This document shows, piece by piece, positions 33,709 to 42,342 of a stretch of DNA of 64,000 nt. This DNA is from Myxococcus virescens (GTDB taxonomy: Bacteria > Myxococcota > Myxococcia > Myxococcales > Myxococcaceae). A program made the translations under genes and the position numbers. Position 1 is the stretch's first letter. Each line of letters begins with the position of its first letter. A model generated the notes under the pieces. The model worked only from the letters and a program-made list of their open reading frames with translations. It was not told the origin of the DNA and made no database searches. The stretch is from NCBI RefSeq assembly GCF_900101905.1, contig NZ_FNAJ01000015.1, positions 62,001 to 126,000 of the forward strand. The letters are read 5' to 3'.

Positions 33709-34894
33709 CCAGCTCGTAGTGAATCGTCTGGGCCCAGCCGGCCAGTGACTCGGCGGGCACGGACTCCTCGCCGTCGCGGCCCATCAGGGTGGCCGTCACG
33801 GGGTGCTCGTCGGACGTGGCGCGGGTCACGTCCACGATGAGGTGATTCATCATCACCCGCCCCAGCACCGGACACCGGCGGCCATTCACCAACACGTGCG
33901 CCTTGCCCGACACGAGGCGCGGGTAGCCGTCGTAGTACCCCACCGGCAGCACCGCGATGCGCGTGGGCTCCGGACACCGGTACGTGCAGCCGTAGCCCAC
34001 GTAGCTGCCCGCGGGCAGCCACTTCACCACCTGGCTGCGGCACCGCCACGACAGCACCGGCTTGAGCACCGGAACCTCGCCCAGCACCAGCCGCGCGGAC
34101 AGCCGCGTCTCCGGCGACGGCCACAGCCCGTAGAGCGAAATCCCCACGCGCAGCGCCTCATAGCGGGCGCGGGGCAACACCAGCGTCGCGGCGCTCGCGG
34201 CGATGTGCCTTTGCAGCGGCCGGACCGGCGCCAGCTGCTCGGAGAGGAACGCCAGCCCCTTCTCGAAGGCGTCCACCTGCGCCAACGCGTACCCCTGCTC
34301 CGTCACGTCCTCCGTGTTGGCGAAGTGGCTGAGCACGCCCACCACCTCCAGCACGTCGCGGGACTCCGAGAGGAAACGCGACTCCGTGGGCAGCCCCTCC
34401 AGCGTGAAGCCCTCGCGCCCCAGGCCGGTGTCGAGGTGGACGTGGACCCGCAGGGGACGCTCCAGCTTCGCCGCGCGCAACACCGCCGCCGCGTCCGCCC
34501 AGCCACGGTCCGCCACCACCGCGTCCACGCCCTCGCGCGCCAGCACCACCGCTTCATCCGGCGCCACCGCGCCCAGGACGAGCACCTGCCGCGGCGCCAG
34601 TCCCTGTGCCCGTTCGTACTCCCGCACCTTCAGCGCGTCCTGCGGGGCAATGACATAGAGGAGGTCCACCTCGCCGTGGACCACGGGCAGCACCTGCGCC
34701 AGCCCGTGCCCATACGCGTTGCCCTTGAGCACCACCCCCAGGGCGCGAGGCGCCCCCTGCCCCCCCAGGGCCCGGAACACGGCGACGTTGTGCCGCAGGG
34801 CGGACGCACTCAACTCCAGCCACGAGGAATGGACCGCGTCTCCTGGGCCACTGCCGATTGACTCCACGTTCACCTCCACCACGCTCGCAGCCAT
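33665..34894 (-). CDS. alr: Alanine racemase (PLP-dependent)
   Basis: The 409-residue enzyme makes D-alanine for peptidoglycan. The PLP lysine K57 is in VVLKGNAYGHG. The opposite catalytic tyrosine is in GYGCTY (about 320). The other halves of the PLP pocket (HVHLDTGLGREGF, GVLSHFANTED, HIAASAATL) are intact. The segment normally reading like CMDQ is MMNHLIVD here, an unusual variant. The start is ATG 34892-34894. The N-terminal 24 residues are extra compared with typical enzymes. It overlaps the convergent acyltransferase gene by 44 bp. Confidence 0.9.
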   Translation of the reverse strand: MAASVVEVNVESIGSGPGDAVHSSWLELSASALRHNVAVFRALGGQGAPRALGVVLKGNAYGHGLAQVLPVVHGEVDLLYVIAPQDALKVREYERAQGLAPRQVLVLGAVAPDEAVVLAREGVDAVVADRGWADAAAVLRAAKLERPLRVHVHLDTGLGREGFTLEGLPTESRFLSESRDVLEVVGVLSHFANTEDVTEQGYALAQVDAFEKGLAFLSEQLAPVRPLQRHIAASAATLVLPRARYEALRVGISLYGLWPSPETRLSARLVLGEVPVLKPVLSWRCRSQVVKWLPAGSYVGYGCTYRCPEPTRIAVLPVGYYDGYPRLVSGKAHVLVNGRRCPVLGRVMMNHLIVDVTRATSDEHPVTATLMGRDGEESVPAESLAGWAQTIHYELVTRLGAHLKRTVVA

Positions 34895-35099
34895 ACCAGC
34901 AATGCGCGGGCCATGCGCCAGGCGCGGCCCATACGCCACACCCGCCCGCGCGCGGAGCAGGCGGACGGCGGTGGCAGCGCCCCGGGTCCAGGTCGCCTCC
35001 TTGCTGGAAGGGCCGCTGGGGAAGCATTGTCGCCCCCGACGGTTGAGCCGCCCGGAGCGGTTTCCCGGAGGCGGTGCCATCGACTCGCGCGTGTCCCCC

Positions 35100-35999
35100 A
35101 TGGACTTATCCCTGGCCCAGGCCTTCGTCGCGGCGCGCGGTGGCGCGGAGGCGTCTTCGCCGGAGTCGCTGGCCCCACTCCAAGCACGGCTGGCCCAGGC
35201 CCTGGACATGGCACGCGCGCCCTGGCCCGGGGTGGACCTGGAAGGCCACCGCTTCGTCAGTCACCTCGCCCGGCTGCTCCCCGGTGACGGCACGGCGGTG
35301 GCGGTGGAGACCCTGAGCCTGCCGGACGTCTACCTCGCTCGCGCGGCGGCGGACGGGCTGCCCACGGCGCTCTCCGCGTTCGAGGCGCGCTACCTCCCGG
35401 AGGTGAACCTCGCGGTGGTCCGGCTGAAGCTGCCGCCCTCGGGCCTGGACGAGGTACGCCAGCTTTTGCGACAGCGCATGCTCGTGGGCAGCGCGGAGAC
35501 ACCGGCCCGGCTGGCGGCCTATCCGGGCACGGGCCCGCTGAGTGGCTGGGTGCGCGCGGCGGCGCTGTGGCTCGCCCTGGACTGGCAGCGGCAGCGCGGC
35601 GGACCAGCGGCCTCCACGGACGACGGCGACCTGTCGATGCTGGTGTCTCCCGAGGACGACCCCGAGCTGGCCTACCTCAAGCGCACGTACCGCGCCGAGT
35701 TCAGCGACTGCTTCTCCACCGCGCTCCTCGCGCTGGAGCCGCGCCAGCGCAACGTGCTGCGCCTCAAGTACCTGGACGGCCTGAGCATCGACCAGCTCGC
35801 CGCGCTGTACGGCGTGCACCGCTCCACCACGGCGCGCTGGGTGCTGGGCGCGCAGGAGACCCTGCTCCAGCAGACGCGGCAACGGCTCACCGAGCGCCTG
35901 CGCCTCACGTCCTCCCAGCTCGACAGCGTGCTGCGCCTCATCTCCAGTCAGCTCGACGTGAGCCTCAGCCGCCTGCTGCGCTCGCGGATGAACGATTGA
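35100..35999 (+). CDS. Myxobacterial RNA polymerase sigma factor (Sig-70_gmx1-like)
   Basis: The 299-residue sigma-70-family protein has region 2 in PLSGWVRAAALWLALDW and region 4 with helix-turn-helix RNVLRLKYLDGLSIDQLAALYGVHRSTTARWV (in two overlapping blocks). This pattern and length match the TIGR03001 (Sig-70_gmx1) group, limited to myxobacteria in what is known of the family. It is divergent from alanine racemase and is followed 12 bp later by a large Ser/Thr kinase with an anti-sigma-like zinc finger. The two are probably co-transcribed. The start is ATG 35100-35102. Confidence 0.88.
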   Translation: MDLSLAQAFVAARGGAEASSPESLAPLQARLAQALDMARAPWPGVDLEGHRFVSHLARLLPGDGTAVAVETLSLPDVYLARAAADGLPTALSAFEARYLPEVNLAVVRLKLPPSGLDEVRQLLRQRMLVGSAETPARLAAYPGTGPLSGWVRAAALWLALDWQRQRGGPAASTDDGDLSMLVSPEDDPELAYLKRTYRAEFSDCFSTALLALEPRQRNVLRLKYLDGLSIDQLAALYGVHRSTTARWVLGAQETLLQQTRQRLTERLRLTSSQLDSVLRLISSQLDVSLSRLLRSRMND

Positions 36000-36011
36000 C
36001 GCGCGCGCCCC

Positions 36012-38990
36012 ATGGCCTGCCTGGATGAAAACACGTTCGTGGCGCTGCTGATGGGGGGCCTGCCTCCCGCGCGGGCGACGGAGGTGGATGCGCACCTGGA
36101 CACCTGCTCCGCCTGCCGCCGCATGGTGGCCGAGGCCCTGCGGGCACAGGCCCCCGACGACGACCCGCCCGAGGCCACCACCGCGCTGACGCACGCCCGG
36201 CCGCCTTCGGGAAAAGGCCCCTCGCTGGAGCGAGGCACCGCGGTGGGCCGCTACCTGGTGTTGGAGCGGCTGGCCTCCGGAGGCATGGGCGTCGTCTACA
36301 GCGCCTACGACCCGGAGCTGGACCGGCGCGTGGCGCTCAAGCTGCTGCGCGTCGCGGCCCTGGGCCTGGAGGCGGAGCAGGGCCGCGCGCACCTGCTGCA
36401 CGAAGCGCAAGCCATGGCACGCGTCTCCCATCCGCACGTGGTGCCCGTCTACGACGTGGGCACCTTCGGGCCGCAGGTGTTCCTCACCATGGAGTTGGTG
36501 GACGCGCGGACGCTGCGCCCCTGGCTGAAGGACGCGCCTCGGACGTGGCGACAGGTGCTGGCGCTGTTCCTGGACGCGGGCCGGGGACTCGCGGCGGCGC
36601 ACGCGGCGGGCGTGGTCCACGGGGATTTCAAGCCGGAGAACCTGCTGGTGGGCCAGGACGGCCGCGTGCGCGTCACCGACTTCGGGCTCGCGCGCAACGC
36701 CAATCCATTGGACGACGTGTCCCCCCTGGCGGGAGGCACGCCCGCGTACATGGCCCCCGAGCAGATGGAGGCCCACGCGCCCGCGGATGCCCGAAGCGAC
36801 CAGTTCGCCTTCTGCGTCACGCTGTACGAGGCCCTCTACGGCGAGCGCCCCTTCGCCGCCACCACCCCGCTCGAACTGCTGACCGAGGTCCGCGCCGGCA
36901 AGGTGCGGCCCGCGCCCCGGGGCACACACGTCCCGCCCTGGCTGCGGCGCGTGCTGCTGCGGGGGCTGTCCGCCAGCGCCATGGACCGGTACACGGACCT
37001 GAATGCCCTGCTGGTCGCGCTTCAGCACGACCCGGCCTCGCGCTGGAAGCGCTGGTTGCCCGCGGTGGGCGGCGCGGCGCTGCTGCTGCTGGCGGTGGGC
37101 CTCACCCACGCGGTGCACGCCAGCCGGGCACGGGCATGCCAGCGCGCCGACGAGGCCATGGCCTCGGTGTGGGGGCCGGAAGCGCAGCAGACCATCGAGT
37201 CCGCCTTCCTCGCGACGGGCAAGCCCTTCGCGCCCGCCGCATGGCTCCGCGTGCGGCGCTCGCTGGATGCGTACACCGCGGAGTGGGCGTCGATGCGAAC
37301 CTCCGCTTGCGAGGCCACGCGCGTGCGGGGAGAGCAATCCGAGCAGGTGCTCGCGCGGCGCATGCACTGCCTGGATGGGCGGCTGGCGGAAGTGGCCGCC
37401 CTCACGCAGCTCTTCACCCGGGCGGACGCGGGCACCGTGGAGCTGGCCGCGCGCGCCGCGGAGGCCCTGCCGCCGCTGGGCAGGTGCTCGGACCTGGCGG
37501 CACTGGCGGCGCGTGAGCCCCAACCCACGAACGGCGCCTCTCTTGAACGGGCACGGATGCTGGTGCGGGTGCGAGCCCTGAAGGCCGCGGGCAAGTACAC
37601 GGAGGCGGTGGCGCTACTGGAGCCCGTGGTGAAGGCGGCGAAGGACGCGGATGACCGCCACGGCGGCGCGGACGCCCTGCTGCTGATGGGACAGCTGCGG
37701 GAGGAGACAGGCCAGCCGCGCGACGCGGAGACCACCTACTTCAACGCCGTGTGGAACGCGGAGGCCGGGCGCAACGACGTGGCGGCCGCGCGCGCCTGGA
37801 CGCGACTGGTGCACGCCTCCGGCTATGTGCTGGACCAGCACGCCCTGGGACACCGGTGGCGTGAGCGCGCGGAGGCCGCCATTGAACGGCTGGGCGGTGA
37901 CGGCGTGCTGCGCGCGCAGCTCCAGGCCCGGGTCGGCGCGCTCCTCTTCGCGCAGGGGCGCTACACGGAGGCGGCCGAACAGCAGGAGTCCGCCCTCTCG
38001 CGCTTGGAAGCCACCTATGGGCCTGACAGCCTGGAGGTCACCGACGTCCGGCTCGAGCTGGGCGCCACGCGCATGGCGCAACTGCGCGCCGACGAGGCGA
38101 TGCGGCTCTTCGAGCAGGCACTGAGCACGCGCCGCGCGGCCCTGGGGCCCAGCCATCCGGACGTGGCACGTGCCCAGCTGGAGCTGGCCTATGCGCACTG
38201 GCGCAGGTCTGACGTCGAACAGGTGGAAGCCCTGGCCCGCGGCGCGCTGGAGGTCTTCGAGCGCGCGCTCGGCCCCGAGCACCCGGACGTCGCCTCCGCC
38301 ATCAATCCCCTGGCCGCGGCCCTCCAGCGGATGAACCGCTCCGATGAGGCGCTGCGGCTCCAGGAGCGCGCGCTGGACATCGCGCTCAAGGTCGAAGGTG
38401 CGGACGGCGCGGGGGCGCTCATCACTTCGGGCAACCTGGCCACGTTGATGGCGCGCGCCGGCCGCTCCGAAGAGGCCCTGACCCGCTTCCACACCATGCT
38501 CGCGCCGCTGGAGCAGCGGCTGGGCGCCCAGCATCCCTACGTGGCCCAGACGCTGCGGGCCACGGGCAAACTCTTGATGATGGACCAGCGCTACACCGAA
38601 GCCCTGCCCTACCTCGAGCGCGCCCGCGCCATCCTCGACGCGCGCGAGGACGACGCCTTTGGCTACCGGACGGGGACGCTGATGGACCTGGGCCGCACGC
38701 TGCTGGCGCTGCACCGGCCGCTTCAGGCCGCCGAACTCCTGGAGCGGGTGGTGGCCAGCGGAGCCCGGTCGCCGCAGGCGCCCAGCGAGCAGGCACGCGC
38801 GCGATTCCTCCTGGCGCAAGCGCTCTGGGACGCGAAGCGGGACGGGCCCCGTGCGCTTCAGCTGGCGGAGGAAGCCCGTGAGTCATTGGTGACGCTGGGG
38901 GCGTCTGGGCAGGAGGCGCTGGAGGAAGTGGATGCCTGGCGGGCACGCCTGCCCAGGCCCACACACATTCCCGCCGCGCGAGCCCCCTGA
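36012..38990 (+). CDS. Ser/Thr protein kinase with N-terminal zinc finger and C-terminal TPR repeats
   Basis: The 992-residue membrane kinase begins with an anti-sigma-type zinc-finger segment (H28-x3-C32-x2-C35). The kinase domain (about 78-335) has the Gly loop LASGGMGVVY, VALKLL lysine, HGD-type catalytic loop (H203-G204-D205) and DFG (D223-F-G). A transmembrane helix lies at about 345-367. The rest (about 520-970) consists of TPR repeats, several with the A-L-x-x-Y/H-P-x-V pattern. The catalytic loop has HGD rather than HRD (non-RD kinase). The upstream neighbour is a sigma factor, so it may regulate that factor. Confidence 0.88.
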   Translation: MACLDENTFVALLMGGLPPARATEVDAHLDTCSACRRMVAEALRAQAPDDDPPEATTALTHARPPSGKGPSLERGTAVGRYLVLERLASGGMGVVYSAYDPELDRRVALKLLRVAALGLEAEQGRAHLLHEAQAMARVSHPHVVPVYDVGTFGPQVFLTMELVDARTLRPWLKDAPRTWRQVLALFLDAGRGLAAAHAAGVVHGDFKPENLLVGQDGRVRVTDFGLARNANPLDDVSPLAGGTPAYMAPEQMEAHAPADARSDQFAFCVTLYEALYGERPFAATTPLELLTEVRAGKVRPAPRGTHVPPWLRRVLLRGLSASAMDRYTDLNALLVALQHDPASRWKRWLPAVGGAALLLLAVGLTHAVHASRARACQRADEAMASVWGPEAQQTIESAFLATGKPFAPAAWLRVRRSLDAYTAEWASMRTSACEATRVRGEQSEQVLARRMHCLDGRLAEVAALTQLFTRADAGTVELAARAAEALPPLGRCSDLAALAAREPQPTNGASLERARMLVRVRALKAAGKYTEAVALLEPVVKAAKDADDRHGGADALLLMGQLREETGQPRDAETTYFNAVWNAEAGRNDVAAARAWTRLVHASGYVLDQHALGHRWRERAEAAIERLGGDGVLRAQLQARVGALLFAQGRYTEAAEQQESALSRLEATYGPDSLEVTDVRLELGATRMAQLRADEAMRLFEQALSTRRAALGPSHPDVARAQLELAYAHWRRSDVEQVEALARGALEVFERALGPEHPDVASAINPLAAALQRMNRSDEALRLQERALDIALKVEGADGAGALITSGNLATLMARAGRSEEALTRFHTMLAPLEQRLGAQHPYVAQTLRATGKLLMMDQRYTEALPYLERARAILDAREDDAFGYRTGTLMDLGRTLLALHRPLQAAELLERVVASGARSPQAPSEQARARFLLAQALWDAKRDGPRALQLAEEARESLVTLGASGQEALEEVDAWRARLPRPTHIPAARAP

Positions 38991-39050
38991 ATGCCTGACA
39001 CCCGACAGAGGGTTTCCGGATAGATGCAAAGCGCATTAAAGGGAGAGCGG

Positions 39051-39716
39051 ATGCGAACGCTCTTCATTGGAGACGTGCACGGGTGCGCGGAGGAGCTGGA
39101 CGCGCTGCTGACGCAGTGCGCCTGGCGGCCGGACGACCGCGTGGTGCTGGTGGGGGACCTGGTGGCGAAGGGCCCGGACTCCGCCGGTGTGGTGCGCCGC
39201 GCGCGTGAGAAGGGCTTCCTGGCGGTGCGAGGCAACCATGACGCCCACGTGCTGCGCTGGCACGCCGGCCGGGGACCGCGCGGCAAGAAGCTGAAGCCCG
39301 AGCATCAGCAGGTGCTGGACACCCTGACGCCCGAGGACTGGGCCTGGCTGGAATCCCAGCCGCTGTACCGCTTCTTCCCCGAGCTGAACGTGGTCGCCGT
39401 GCACGGCGGGTTGGTGCCAGGCGTGCCGCTGGAGGCGCAGAAGGAAGACGAGCTGCTCAACCTGCGCAGCATCCTGCCGGATGGGACGCCGTCGAAGCGC
39501 GTGGACGCGGGCGCGCCCTGGGCCAGCCTGTGGCAGGGGCCGCAGCTGGTCATCTTCGGCCATGACGCCATGCGGGGCATCCAGCGGCACCCGCATGCGG
39601 TGGGGCTGGACTCCGGCTGCGTGTACGGCGGCAAGCTCTCCGCCTACGTGATGCCGGAGGGCCGCCTCGTGTCCGTCCTGGCGAAGCGCGCCTACGTGGA
39701 CGTGGACGCCTCCTAA
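39051..39716 (+). CDS. Metallophosphatase, ApaH-like (calcineurin superfamily)
   Basis: The 221-residue protein has all metal-binding motifs: GDVHG (about 7-11), GDLVAKGPDS (about 37-46), GNHD (about 64-67) and a late H in GHDAMRGIQ. It is most like ApaH (diadenosine tetraphosphatase) but shorter than the usual 270-280, or a related PPP-type phosphatase. The start is ATG 39051 with AAGGGAG upstream. It lies 60 bp after the kinase gene, so it could oppose the kinase. Confidence 0.85.
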   Translation: MRTLFIGDVHGCAEELDALLTQCAWRPDDRVVLVGDLVAKGPDSAGVVRRAREKGFLAVRGNHDAHVLRWHAGRGPRGKKLKPEHQQVLDTLTPEDWAWLESQPLYRFFPELNVVAVHGGLVPGVPLEAQKEDELLNLRSILPDGTPSKRVDAGAPWASLWQGPQLVIFGHDAMRGIQRHPHAVGLDSGCVYGGKLSAYVMPEGRLVSVLAKRAYVDVDAS

Positions 39717-39741
39717 TCGAAGGAAGCGTCCACGCGCGTCA

Positions 39742-41037
39742 TCACGACGTCGCCGGGGGCCGCACCACCAGCACGGGCCGGTCCGTGCGCAGCAGCAGGG
39801 ACTGCGTCACCGAGCCCAGCACGGCGCGCTTCCAGCCCGACCGCCCATGCGTGCCCATGACGATGGCGCTCGCGCCCAGCCGCTCGGCCGTCTGCGCCAG
39901 CGTGGCCACCACGTCCTTGCTGCCGGGGATGATGTTCAGCCGCACGTTCCGGTCGTTCGCGCTCTTGGGGACGAGCGCCGAGAGCTGCTCGCGCATCTGG
40001 GCCTCCTCCTCGACTGACGGCTTCGATTCCGTGGCGTGCACCAGGTGCACCGTGCCGCCCGGAGCCGTCAACGCAAAGGCATGGGCCACCGCGCGGTTGC
40101 CCGTCTCCGAGAAGTCCGTGGCCACCATCACCTCCCGGTACTCCGGCAGCGGCGTGTCCGCGCCCACCGCCATCGCCTGCGCGGGCACGCACACCACGGA
40201 CATCCGCGCCAGCCGCAGCGCATGGCGCGATACACTCCACAACCGCCCCAGCGCGCGCCGATGGTGCGTGCCCACCACCAGCAGGTCCGCGTGCTCCTGC
40301 TCGGCCAGGTCGACCAGGTGGTCGGCGATGCGCCCCACGCCCACCTCCACGCGAGTGCGCACGGGCGTTCCGCCCTGGGCCAGCGGGGCCAGCAACTCCG
40401 CGCACTCCCGCTCCAGCACGTGCTGCAGCTCGGGCAGGGCCTCACCGTAGGCCAAGGCCTGCCGCAGCCCCAGGCGGCGGGCTTCCTCCTCGGGCCAGTA
40501 GACGCGTCCGCCCACCACGTCCACCCGGCCCCCCTTGCTCAGCGTCATCACCCAGTCGCGCGCCGCCTCGAAGGGCAGGGAGCGGTCCACGCCGAGGAAC
40601 ACCTTCAGGGACCGCTCGCCCCGGACCCACGCCTCCAGCGGTTCAGGGTCACGCATGACGAGCAGGGGCACCGTCAGCGTCTGCGCCATCCGGTCCACCG
40701 TGCCACCTTCGCCTCCGAAGGGGGATTCGTCCGCGGCCCGCGAGGCCACCACCAGCGAGGCACCCTGCTCCCGGCAGAACCCATCCAGCATCACCGCCGG
40801 CTCGCCGGTGAGGAGCACGGGCTCCACCTTCACCCCCAGCTGCGCCAGGCGCTTCGTCTCGTCACTCAGCACCGCCTCGGCGGACCCCAACAGGGCCTTG
40901 CCGAAGGCGCGCACGGAGTCGGGGTTGAGGACATGAACCAGCCACAAGGACGTACCGGCCTTGCGAGCCAGCTCCGCGGCCAGCGTGGAGGCCCGCCGCG
41001 CGGAGTCGGAGAAGTTGGTGGCACAGACAATGGACAT
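39742..41037 (-). CDS. Universal stress protein with three UspA-like domains
   Basis: The 431-residue protein holds three UspA-type alpha/beta domains: about 1-135, about 140-285 (degenerate) and about 295-431. Only the last has a full ATP-binding motif GTHGRSGWKRAVLGS (about 395-409). The second has a partial VGTHHRRALGRLW. Usp proteins bind ATP and help survival under stress. The start is ATG 41035-41037, preceded by GGAG. It follows the dehydrogenase gene by 35 bp on the same strand and is probably co-transcribed. Confidence 0.88.
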   Translation of the reverse strand: MSIVCATNFSDSARRASTLAAELARKAGTSLWLVHVLNPDSVRAFGKALLGSAEAVLSDETKRLAQLGVKVEPVLLTGEPAVMLDGFCREQGASLVVASRAADESPFGGEGGTVDRMAQTLTVPLLVMRDPEPLEAWVRGERSLKVFLGVDRSLPFEAARDWVMTLSKGGRVDVVGGRVYWPEEEARRLGLRQALAYGEALPELQHVLERECAELLAPLAQGGTPVRTRVEVGVGRIADHLVDLAEQEHADLLVVGTHHRRALGRLWSVSRHALRLARMSVVCVPAQAMAVGADTPLPEYREVMVATDFSETGNRAVAHAFALTAPGGTVHLVHATESKPSVEEEAQMREQLSALVPKSANDRNVRLNIIPGSKDVVATLAQTAERLGASAIVMGTHGRSGWKRAVLGSVTQSLLLRTDRPVLVVRPPATS

Positions 41038-41072
41038 GGCAGCTCCAGGTTCGAAAGGGCGTGGAGTGGAAA

Positions 41073-42089
41073 TCAACGCGCGCGGAGCACCTGCTCGGCG
41101 CGCACCTCGTTCACCAGGGGCTCGCCCCGCTCAAAGGCCTGGAGGCTCGCCAGGGTCGTCTCGGCGATGTTGGCGAGCGCCTCATGGGTGAGGAAGGCCT
41201 GATGCGACGTGACGAGCACGTTCGGAAAGGTGAGCAGCCGCGCCAGCACGTCATCCTGGAGCACCTGCCCGGAGAGGTCCTGAAAGAAGACGCCCTCCTC
41301 TTCTTCATACACATCCAGTCCGGCGCCGCCGATGTGGCCGGACTTGAGCGCGGCGACCAGCGCCTTGCTGTCGATGAGCGCGCCGCGGCCGGTGTTGACG
41401 AGCACCACGCCCCGCTTCATCCGCGCCAGCGCCGCCGCGTCCACCAGGTGCCGCGTGCCCGGCGTCAGCGGGACATGCAGCGAGAGGATGTCCGACTCGG
41501 AGAAGAGCGTGTCGAGCGGGGCGTAGCGCACGCCCAGCTCGCGCTCGAAGGCCGCGTCCGGCGCCACGTCGTAGCAGAGCACGTTGCAACCGAAGCCCTT
41601 GAAGATGCGCGCCGCCACGCGGCCGATGCGGCCCGTGCCCACCACGCCCACCGTCTTGCCGGCGAGGTCGAAACCCACCAGCCCGTCGAGCGAGAAGTTC
41701 CAATCACGCACGCGTGAGAAGGCACGCGGGATGTGACGGTTGAGGGACATCACCAACGCCACCGCGTGCTCGGCCACCGCGTGGGGTGAGTACTCCGGCA
41801 CGCGCGTGACGCGCATGTCCAGCCGCCGCGCCGCTTCGAGGTCCACGTGGTTGTAGCCCGCGGAGCGGGCCGCCACGAGCCGCACCCCACCCGCGTGCAG
41901 CACCTCCAGCGTGGCCGCGTCCACCTTGTCGTTGACGAAGGAACACACGGCGGGGAAGCCCTCCGCCAGCGGCGCCGTCTGGAGCGTCAGGCGCGGCTCG
42001 AAGTAGGTGAGCGCATGTCCGAAACGTGCGTTGGCGGCCTCCAGCGCGTCCCGGTCGTATCGGTGTGTGTCGAAGACAGCCACCCGCAT
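41073..42089 (-). CDS. ldhA: D-2-hydroxyacid dehydrogenase, D-lactate dehydrogenase-like
   Basis: The 338-residue NAD-dependent enzyme has a Rossmann motif GVVGTGRIGRVAA (about 149-161), substrate/NAD Arg in VNTGRGALID (about 232), catalytic Glu in LDVYEEEEG and His in SHQAFLTHEA. It resembles fermentative D-lactate dehydrogenase (LdhA group) that reduces pyruvate. The start is ATG 42087-42089 (MRVAVFDTHRYDR). It is coupled with the Usp gene. The divergent neighbour is nicotinate phosphoribosyltransferase, linking to NAD supply. Confidence 0.88.
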   Translation of the reverse strand: MRVAVFDTHRYDRDALEAANARFGHALTYFEPRLTLQTAPLAEGFPAVCSFVNDKVDAATLEVLHAGGVRLVAARSAGYNHVDLEAARRLDMRVTRVPEYSPHAVAEHAVALVMSLNRHIPRAFSRVRDWNFSLDGLVGFDLAGKTVGVVGTGRIGRVAARIFKGFGCNVLCYDVAPDAAFERELGVRYAPLDTLFSESDILSLHVPLTPGTRHLVDAAALARMKRGVVLVNTGRGALIDSKALVAALKSGHIGGAGLDVYEEEEGVFFQDLSGQVLQDDVLARLLTFPNVLVTSHQAFLTHEALANIAETTLASLQAFERGEPLVNEVRAEQVLRAR

Positions 42090-42342
42090 GCCCGCTCCCT
42101 TGCCCGGCGAGCCATCCTCGCCGCGTGCCACCAGCGTCAATGCAAGGCCTGCTCCATGCAGCCCCCCAAGCCGCCGGACCTCGACAGCCGCGCAAAAGAT
42201 GCGCAGCCAGGGGGCGTGCGGCAAAAGCTGCACGAGCAGCGGGCGCCTGCTCGCCGGGCAGCGGACTGGTGGGAGCGCGCGTCGAGGCCAGGGCCTAGCT
42301 TGAGTTTCAGGCGCCAGTGCCCCTTCGAGCGGAGCCCCCGAC

